Shown here: positions 58,505 through 64,000 of the stretch, one piece after another | Layout of the letters: every line of letters starts with the position of its first letter | Numbering within the stretch: the stretch's first letter is position 1 | NCBI RefSeq assembly: GCF_016595235.1 | Contig: NZ_JAENHL010000006.1 | Coordinates: forward strand, 248,001-312,000 | From: Taklimakanibacter albus | GTDB lineage: Bacteria; Pseudomonadota; Alphaproteobacteria; Rhizobiales; Aestuariivirgaceae | Direction: 5' to 3' | Length of the DNA: 64,000 nucleotides | Translations under genes and position numbers: made by a program | Notes under the pieces: model-generated | The model's input: only the letters and a program-made list of their open reading frames with translations | The model's database searches: none | Told to the model about the DNA's origin: nothing

Positions 58505-59605
58505 ATGCCGGCTCCCTCACGCGACACGAGCCTGGTAAGTTGGCTCAAGCGCAACTTTTTCGCCACACCGGCAAGCGCCGTTTTCACACTGGTGGCCTTG
58601 GCGGTGCTCGCCTGGACGCTGCCCGGCCTCATCGATTGGGCGCTGATCAAAGCCACCTGGAGCGGCAATGATCGGACATTGTGTGACGCCAATCCGCAAG
58701 GCGCCTGTTGGACAGTGATCCGCATGCGTTTCATCCAGATCATGTTCGGGCTCTTTTATGGTGGCCATCCCGACCAGATCTGGCGTCCGCTCCTCGCTTT
58801 CAGCCTGCTGGTGCCGATTGCCGGCCCTCTGTTCGTAAATGGATATCGGCACAAGGGCTGGCACCTCCTGGCGCTCGCCACGCTCTATCCGCTGCTCGCT
58901 TACGGCCTCATCAACGGCCGTCTGTTCGGCCTCGTCGAGGCGCCGACCTCGCAATGGGGCGGATTCATGCTGACCTTCGTACTCGCGAGCGTCGGCATCG
59001 TCGCGTCGCTGCCGCTCGGCATCCTGCTCGCCATCGGCCGGCGCTCCAGGCTGCCGGCGATCCGCATCATCTGCGTCACTTTCATCGAGGCTTGGCGCGC
59101 CAATCCGCTGATCACCGTGCTGTTCATGGTGGCCAATCTGCTGCCACTGTTCTTCCCTTCCGATGTCGATCTCGACAAGGTGGGACGCGCTCTGGTGGCG
59201 ATCACCTTGTTCCAGTCAGCCTATACGGCGGAAGCGGTGCGCGCCGGCCTTGCCGCCATCCCCAAGGGCCAGTTCGAGGCGGCACATGCGCTGGGGGTGT
59301 CGACCTTCACTGCCTATCGCCTCATCATCCTGCCGCAGGCATTGAAGATCTCCATTCCCGGCATCGTCAATTCCTTCATCGAATTGTTCAAGGACACCTC
59401 GCTGGTGGCGATCATCGGCCTGTTTGACTTCCTGCGCATGGCGCAGGTGGTGCTGCGCAGCCCCGAATGGCGCGGCTTTGAATATGAGGCCTATGTCTTT
59501 ACCGCACTCGTCTATTGGGTGATCTGTTACGGCATGTCGAAATACAGCCAGGCGCTGGAGCATCGGCTCCATCGCGGCCATGCCAATGATCTTCAGACGA
59601 GATAG
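58505..59605 (+). CDS. aapM: General L-amino acid ABC transporter permease AapM-like
   Basis: A 366-residue permease with about eight TM helices. FIEAWRANPLITVLFMVANLLPLF matches the AapM family, and AEAVRAGLAAIPKGQFEAAHALGVS is the EAA loop. The ATG directly follows the aapQ stop. In rhizobia AapJQMP imports a wide range of L-amino acids. Here the operon ends after aapM; the last 13 bases overlap the convergent DMFase-like gene and no aapP follows, so the ATPase and binding protein must be encoded elsewhere or the system is partial. Confidence 0.9.
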   Translation: MPAPSRDTSLVSWLKRNFFATPASAVFTLVALAVLAWTLPGLIDWALIKATWSGNDRTLCDANPQGACWTVIRMRFIQIMFGLFYGGHPDQIWRPLLAFSLLVPIAGPLFVNGYRHKGWHLLALATLYPLLAYGLINGRLFGLVEAPTSQWGGFMLTFVLASVGIVASLPLGILLAIGRRSRLPAIRIICVTFIEAWRANPLITVLFMVANLLPLFFPSDVDLDKVGRALVAITLFQSAYTAEAVRAGLAAIPKGQFEAAHALGVSTFTAYRLIILPQALKISIPGIVNSFIELFKDTSLVAIIGLFDFLRMAQVVLRSPEWRGFEYEAYVFTALVYWVICYGMSKYSQALEHRLHRGHANDLQTR

Positions 59606-61206
59606 CGGTCGAGCACGTTGCGCGTCACTTGCATGACCATGTCGTCCTGGCGCAGCAGCCCCGCCACCCATTCGCAGGTGCCAGCATGGAAAACTTCGCC
59701 CCGGCCACGGCGGAAGTTCACGATCATGCCTGTGCCGCGTTTCGTCGCCTCGACTGCCGCCGCATCGCTGCTGCCTTTCAGAACGGAGGCGACATATTCG
59801 GCATCCTCAGTTCCCAGAAACACCTTGCCCGGCACGATGGTCGGGCCTTCCTCGATGGTCGAGGAGAGACCCAGCGCCAGTATCTCGATTCCTTCCGGCG
59901 CCTGTTCGCCGGGGGCGACATAGGGAAGGCCGCCGCGGATCTCGTAATCGAGCCCATCGACCTCATAGCCGAAGATGCAGGAGCGGGCGCCCAGCACATC
60001 GCCATAATAAAGGCCGGTATCGGCAAAAGCCCAATGTTCCGGCCGATAGATGGGAAAGCCCTTGGGCCCGCGCGGTGAGCAGCCGGACCAGCCGGTATAG
60101 AAGCCGCGCGTTGCATTGAGGCCGAAAGTCGATGAGCCGGGCCGGCCGATTTCGCGCGCTTCCCAGGCCTCGGTCACCAGATGACGCGGGCCGGTCTGCA
60201 TATAGGGATCGTTCTTCGTCGCCAGATATTTATGACAGATCTGGGTGCGGCCTTCGTTCTCGAGCCTGATCTGCCACAGGAAATTGCCGGCGAAACGGGC
60301 GATGCGGCCGCCCTGGTCGACATAGGCGTCGATCGCATCGCGCATCTGCCAGGACCAGTATTCGTCATGGCCGACCATCACCAGGCAGGAGTAGGCGGAG
60401 ATGATCTCGGGCCTGAAATGCAGATCGGTCTGCGAAATGACGTCGACCTGATAGCCGGCATCTTCCGCCCAGCGCATGAAATGACGCTCATAGCTCGCCC
60501 AGCCGGCGGACGCATATTTCTTGCTGTAGCCGTTTGAATAGGCCCATTCCATATGCGGATAGCGGGGTTCGGCCATCCGGGCCGGCGGCTCGGTCAGCAC
60601 TGGGCGCGGCGCATCGGGCGGCAGTGTCACGAACCCCTTGGCGAGCGGCCGATGGAGGCTGAGCTCGGCGGAGAAGAGATCGCCATTCGGGCCGGTGTAG
60701 CCCTGATAGTGATTGGAGCCGCCCCAGTCATTATAGGCGGTCCAGGTCGCGGTGGCGGCGATCAGGAGTAGCCGTCCGGGCGCCTGCGTTTTAGGGATGG
60801 GCCGGACGATCAGCAGATGATCATGCGTGTCGGCGACGGCGCTGTCCTGCAGGGCCTGGGTGCGGACGATATAGACACCTGAGGGCCAATTGGCGCCGAT
60901 CTCGAACTCCAAGGCAACCGGCCAACCGCAGCCCTTGATGGAGCAGTCCTGAGGAATCGGGTGAAGCTTGCCCGGCAGGCCACGGCGTTCGAGCACGGTC
61001 TCCGGCCGAAGGCCGTCACGCAGGATGATAAGATCATAGGACCTGGCGTTGGTGCAGCTGTGCAGCCGCACAGGCTCGCCGGGCGCGTAGGAGAGCGCAT
61101 CCGTATAGGACCAGATGCGCGTGCCTGTGAGGGCGTTGGCGTCCGGCCGCTCGGCATAATTGCCGAGCACGGCCTGCGCGCGCCATTCTTCGGAATCATT
61201 CGTCAT
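59593..61206 (-). CDS. N,N-dimethylformamidase large-subunit-like protein
   Basis: A 537-residue protein that matches the C-terminal domain family of N,N-dimethylformamidase large subunit (DMFA2-type). Landmarks are WTAYNDWGGSNHYQGY, EWAYSNGYSKKYASAGWASYERHFMRWAEDAGY (about residues 219-251), LVMVGHDEYWSWQMRDAID and GGRIARFAGNFLWQIRLE. The true enzyme binds one iron through two Tyr and one Glu and needs a small subunit; no small-subunit gene is nearby. It is larger than the DMFA2 C-domain but smaller than full DMFase. So another amide or unknown activity is likely. It is 66 bases downstream of nanE on the same strand. Confidence 0.75.
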   Translation of the reverse strand: MTNDSEEWRAQAVLGNYAERPDANALTGTRIWSYTDALSYAPGEPVRLHSCTNARSYDLIILRDGLRPETVLERRGLPGKLHPIPQDCSIKGCGWPVALEFEIGANWPSGVYIVRTQALQDSAVADTHDHLLIVRPIPKTQAPGRLLLIAATATWTAYNDWGGSNHYQGYTGPNGDLFSAELSLHRPLAKGFVTLPPDAPRPVLTEPPARMAEPRYPHMEWAYSNGYSKKYASAGWASYERHFMRWAEDAGYQVDVISQTDLHFRPEIISAYSCLVMVGHDEYWSWQMRDAIDAYVDQGGRIARFAGNFLWQIRLENEGRTQICHKYLATKNDPYMQTGPRHLVTEAWEAREIGRPGSSTFGLNATRGFYTGWSGCSPRGPKGFPIYRPEHWAFADTGLYYGDVLGARSCIFGYEVDGLDYEIRGGLPYVAPGEQAPEGIEILALGLSSTIEEGPTIVPGKVFLGTEDAEYVASVLKGSSDAAAVEATKRGTGMIVNFRRGRGEVFHAGTCEWVAGLLRQDDMVMQVTRNVLDRYLV

Positions 61207-61209
61207 TGG

Positions 61210-61233
61210 TTCAGGCTACGCGTAGCGCCTGAA
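61210..61233. repeat. Hairpin upstream of DMFase-like gene
   Basis: TTCAGGC and GCCTGAA arms enclose the palindrome GCTACGCGTAGC. It lies in the 66-base gap between nanE and the DMFase-like gene, just before the start codon of the latter, and could hinder its translation or act as a weak terminator. Confidence 0.5.
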
Positions 61234-61272
61234 ACGCGCCAGCTGGACGATTCCCGACCTTGACGGACGTGC

Positions 61273-61965
61273 TCATGACTTTGCTTGCGGGCTCTGATTA
61301 AGATGATCGATGAAGCGGCGGGTGATGACATCAGGCCGGGTGATGGCCGAGCCGACAACGACGAACTGGGCGCCGGTCTCAAAGGCGCGCTGCGCTTCTT
61401 CGGGCGTCCAGATCCTGCCCTCGGCGACGAAGGGCAGAGCGCGTTTGGCGAGATCCTGCATCAACGCGTAATCAGGCCCGTCGAGCTGACGTGAGTGATC
61501 CGTGTAGCCGGCAAGCGTGGTGCCGACGACTTCGGCCCCGGCGCCGAGCGCCGCCTCGGCTTCGGCGAGCGTTGAAATGTCGGCCATTGCCGCAAGACCG
61601 CGCGCATGGATGGCTTGGCAGAGGGCAGGGACCGTCTCGGGCCGCGGCCGGTCGGTGGCGTCAAAGGCGATGATGTCGGCGCCGGCATCGGCGAGCGCTT
61701 CGACCTCCTGCACGCGGCTGGTGATATAGACCGGGCTGTCCGGCTGGCTGGCCTTGACGAGGCCGATGATCGGGACGGAGACGGCGGCGCGCACGGCGCG
61801 CACATTGTGGATGCCCTGGATCCGGACGCCGGCCGCCCCGCCCAGGAGGACCGAGCGCGCCAGTGCTAACATATAAGACTCGCCGTCGAGCGGCATGCCG
61901 GCATCGGCCTGGCACGACACCACCAGTTTGCCGGCCAATTCTGTGAGCACCGCGTATGACCGCAT
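61273..61965 (-). CDS. nanE: N-acylglucosamine-6-phosphate 2-epimerase NanE
   Basis: A 230-residue TIM-barrel enzyme that converts N-acetylmannosamine 6-phosphate to N-acetylglucosamine 6-phosphate. LVVSCQADAGMPLDGE, GGAAGVRIQGIHNVRAVRAAV, IIGLVKA (catalytic Lys), DIIAFDATDRPRP and AEVVGTTLAGYTD are typical of NanE. The start at 61965 (GGGGGAA upstream) gives normal length. An alternative ATG at 62004 overlaps the nanK stop (ATGA). Paired with nanK in one operon, as in sialic acid or amino-sugar pathways. No nanA lyase in the window. Confidence 0.92.
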   Translation of the reverse strand: MRSYAVLTELAGKLVVSCQADAGMPLDGESYMLALARSVLLGGAAGVRIQGIHNVRAVRAAVSVPIIGLVKASQPDSPVYITSRVQEVEALADAGADIIAFDATDRPRPETVPALCQAIHARGLAAMADISTLAEAEAALGAGAEVVGTTLAGYTDHSRQLDGPDYALMQDLAKRALPFVAEGRIWTPEEAQRAFETGAQFVVVGSAITRPDVITRRFIDHLNQSPQAKS

Positions 61966-62000
61966 GGGTTCCCCCGTTTCTGTGGAGTCCGTCAAGAGAA

Positions 62001-62897
62001 TCATGACTGAAGAAATTTCTCGTCTAACAGTGCCGCGACCCCCAGCAGGCTGGCTTCGGCGCCACCGCGGGCCGGTTCGATCGGGCGGCGATAGACCGGG
62101 GGCAGGCGCTCCATCGTGTCGCGCAGGCGGTTGAGGAAGGTCGGCACCAATCCGACCCCGCCACCCAGGCGGATGACATCGAGATCGAGGCTCGCAACAA
62201 GATCGGCGATCATCGCGGCGAGGGCACTCACCGCATCCTCGATCACCTTGCCGCACTGCTCGTCCCCCTGATACGCCGCCGCGAAAACGGCGGGCGCGCT
62301 CATGTCCCGGCCGGTGACGTCACTGGCGCGCTTCGCTATGGCAGTGCCGGAGGCGATCATCTCGACACAGCCGCGCCGGCCGCAGCCGCACAGCGGCCCC
62401 GACCAGTCGACGGTGATATGGCCGGCATGACCGGCAAGTCCGTGGTGGCCCGTCTGCAATTGCCCGTCGAGAACGATGCCGGCGCCGATGCCGGTCGATA
62501 CGGTGATGAAAGCGAGACGCTTGGCCGTGCCGCTCATGGACCGGCTTTCATGGAAGGCGGCGGCCTGCGCGTCATTGACGGCAAGCGGCGCCACGCCGAC
62601 CCGCCGCCTGAGCGCCGCGACGATCGGATAATTGTTCTCGACCGGCAGGGTGCCTGGATTGAGCGCGGTGAGACAACCATCGGCGACGATGCCGGTGGTG
62701 GCGACGCCGAGCCGCGCCGGCTGCGCCGTGATCTTGCGCACTGTAGCGGCGACGGCATCGGTGAGATCGCTGCCATGGCCGGTGCGGGGCGTGGCGATCT
62801 GATGGCGCTCGCTGATCGCGCCGTTTTCGACGCGGGCGACGGCGATTTTGGTGCCGCCGATATCGACGACGACGGTCGGCTCGGTAGTTGCGGTCAC
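62001..62897 (-). CDS. nanK: ROK family sugar kinase, N-acetylmannosamine kinase-like
   Basis: A 298-residue ROK kinase. The N-terminal phosphate-binding VVDIGGTKIAVARVENG, FITVSTGIGAGIVLDG, the zinc motif GHITVDWSGPLCGCGRRGCVE and IRLGGGVGLVPTFLNRL are all intact. With nanE next to it, N-acetylmannosamine is the likely substrate. The start is GTG 62897 with GGAG 8 bases upstream. This start lies inside a decaying reading frame that encodes part of an RpiR-type regulator, probably the former regulator of this operon. Confidence 0.91.
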   Translation of the reverse strand: MTATTEPTVVVDIGGTKIAVARVENGAISERHQIATPRTGHGSDLTDAVAATVRKITAQPARLGVATTGIVADGCLTALNPGTLPVENNYPIVAALRRRVGVAPLAVNDAQAAAFHESRSMSGTAKRLAFITVSTGIGAGIVLDGQLQTGHHGLAGHAGHITVDWSGPLCGCGRRGCVEMIASGTAIAKRASDVTGRDMSAPAVFAAAYQGDEQCGKVIEDAVSALAAMIADLVASLDLDVIRLGGGVGLVPTFLNRLRDTMERLPPVYRRPIEPARGGAEASLLGVAALLDEKFLQS

Positions 62898-63075
62898 TGA
62901 CGGACTCCGCGGTCACATCGATGACGCCGCGCCGTGCCGCGTCGGCCTTGAGGATAGCGGAAATCAGGGCGTCGACAATAAGAAGCTGGCTGACCCTGGA
63001 GGGGAGGGTCATCGGCGGGCGCGTCGAGTGGTTGGTGATGCCGATCACCGTGCATTTGCTGGCGCGCACCGCTCA
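62898..63075 (-). pseudogene. Relic of an RpiR/MurR-type regulator (SIS domain end)
   Basis: Between nanK and the acetyltransferase gene, the minus strand encodes CTVIGITNHSTR followed by LPSRVSQLLIVDALISAIL and a short tail. These match the SIS-domain end of RpiR regulators (VIGITNH ... SRIAQL-VDAL). About 15-20 residues normally between the two blocks are missing, the frame is stopped at 63073-63075, and no HTH remains. It therefore looks like the leftover of the amino-sugar operon's regulator. Confidence 0.6.
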
Positions 63076-63088
63076 CATGCGGTTCCTC

Positions 63089-64000
63089 TCAGAAATGTTC
63101 GGCCGACCAGGGTGCCGGTCCGGCAAAGATCAGGTCGCACAAGGCAATCGAGGCGGCGTCGCCAGTGAGGCGCCCGGCGCGGGCGAGGAAGCTCGCCGAG
63201 CGATAGCTCGTGAACAACGTTGCGAGATCGATCGCCTTCAGGGACACGCTGGCGCGGCCGCTTGGCTCAGCGACCGTCGCTTTGCCATTCGAAATCACCA
63301 CGCCGAAGCGCGTTTGTGTTTCGCCGATCAGTGTGAAATCGAGCCGTGCATCCGGGCACGTATAACCGCGCGCCGCGAGTGCCTGTCGCGGATCGATGAG
63401 CTTCGCCATGAAATCTTCCTGATGCAGGAGCTTCCAGCCTTTGTCCGGCATGGCGAAGATGAGATCATCATTGGGCGCGCCATGCCAGTGCATTTTCGGA
63501 TAGACCGAGCGGAAGCCGCCGAGAAAGGCGAGGATCGCTTTCGCCGCAGCACCATCCCGCGCGTGCCAGTCGCGTAAGCTGAGGCAATTTTCGTCCGCGG
63601 TGTCGATCAGGACATAGCCGCGGCTGACATCACCGTCGACCGCATAGGCAGCGAGCGCATGGCGGGGCTCGCGCAGAAGCTCGCGCCAATGCGATTCCGT
63701 CCGGTCGAGAAGGCCGTTATGGATCGCCCCGCGTGTCGATGCGGCTCCGCTCAGGCACTGCGCAATGTCGCCGGTCACCGCCTGGAAGGTGATATCTTTC
63801 ATGCGCGGCGGCAGGGCGGCGGTCTCGGCCTCATAGATGATCTCGGAACCCGCCAACTCGTAACCAGCCTTGCGATAGACGGGTCGCGCCGAAGCGAAGA
63901 GGGTGGTCATCACCGCGCCCTGCGCCAAGGCTTCCGCCTCCAACTCGCCCAGTAGCTGGCGCGCCAGGTCATGTCCGCGCCACTGCGGCGCGATGGCGAT
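63089..64000 (-). CDS. Eis-like GNAT acetyltransferase (5' part outside window)
   Basis: The frame is open to the window edge; 303 residues are present and the start lies beyond base 64000. IAIAPQWRGHDLARQLLGEL is the acetyl-CoA-binding motif of GNAT proteins. A second GNAT-like half (about ALAAYAVDGDVSRGYVLIDTADE, residues 115-140 of the shown part) and an SCP2-like C-terminal domain (RLDFTLIGETQTRFGVVISNG) match the three-domain Eis/PF13527 group. Eis proteins acetylate amines on drugs or proteins. An internal TTG at 63943 is not a believable start. Confidence 0.82.
   Translation of the reverse strand: MAIAPQWRGHDLARQLLGELEAEALAQGAVMTTLFASARPVYRKAGYELAGSEIIYEAETAALPPRMKDITFQAVTGDIAQCLSGAASTRGAIHNGLLDRTESHWRELLREPRHALAAYAVDGDVSRGYVLIDTADENCLSLRDWHARDGAAAKAILAFLGGFRSVYPKMHWHGAPNDDLIFAMPDKGWKLLHQEDFMAKLIDPRQALAARGYTCPDARLDFTLIGETQTRFGVVISNGKATVAEPSGRASVSLKAIDLATLFTSYRSASFLARAGRLTGDAASIALCDLIFAGPAPWSAEHF

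Overview
The window is GC-rich, densely coded bacterial chromosome and reads as an alphaproteobacterium, most likely Hyphomicrobiales (Rhizobiales). The support is indirect: an FnrL-type regulator with its TTGAT-N4-ATCAA-like box, a direct-repeat GTTC-N7-GTTC LexA site, AapQ/AapM-type permeases, and several classes of long intergenic palindromes of the sort common in that order. No rRNA, tRNA, CRISPR array, transposase or prophage was seen. No gene-free gap exceeds 300 bases.

Layout. 1-2.0 kb: tail of a DUF899 gene, a small membrane protein, and an NAD(P)-dependent reductase divergent from an HxlR regulator. 2.0-5.0 kb: an exported Gly-Gly-Asn repeat protein converging on a three-gene envelope operon (small anchored protein, HTTM membrane protein, secreted protein with a calcium-loop-like repeat). 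5.0-9.8 kb: DHA2 efflux pump, LysR, hemerythrin protein, FnrL and a membrane LytTR regulator. 9.9-14.1 kb: exported BBE-type flavoenzyme, nucleotidyltransferase-like protein, lytic transglycosylase and cupin. 14.1-18.2 kb: malic enzyme overlapping soxR, then an MFS/DoxX pair behind a textbook SoxR promoter. 18.2-21.0 kb: YdeI-like protein, a 2H phosphoesterase behind a likely LexA-controlled promoter, DedA and TetR. 21.1-24.9 kb: a PaoABC-type molybdenum aldehyde oxidoreductase.

24.9-32.3 kb is a complete peptide ABC transporter operon ending in a class A beta-lactamase-like hydrolase, divergent from a LysR gene. 32.3-37.2 kb holds a membrane DUF2235 lipase-like protein with a lectin-like tail and a multidomain GH108 lysozyme, behind an AT-rich leader. 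37.4-43.2 kb: molybdopterin oxidoreductase, two long CTAG-ended palindromes, two transcription factors, a VOC protein, and an ArsR-rhodanese fusion divergent from a DUF2938 membrane protein. 43.2-50.7 kb is an aromatic-degradation island (benzoylformate decarboxylase, LysR, extradiol dioxygenase, FAH hydrolase, flavin hydroxylase, aldehyde dehydrogenase). 50.7-57.2 kb carries three PLP aminotransferases, an AraC regulator and an APC permease. 57.3-64 kb: AapQM permeases without AapJ or AapP, a DMFase-like protein, nanE/nanK, a relic of an RpiR regulator and an Eis-like acetyltransferase running off the end.

The overall picture is a heterotroph with many small, locally regulated modules for uptake and catabolism of peptides, amino acids, aromatics and amino sugars, and for redox and damage responses. 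The most noteworthy items are the readable regulatory sites (FNR, SoxR, LexA, ArsR), the HTTM envelope cluster, the lipase/lysozyme pair and the palindromic repeats. Functions are assigned by recognising families and motifs by eye; no database search was run.
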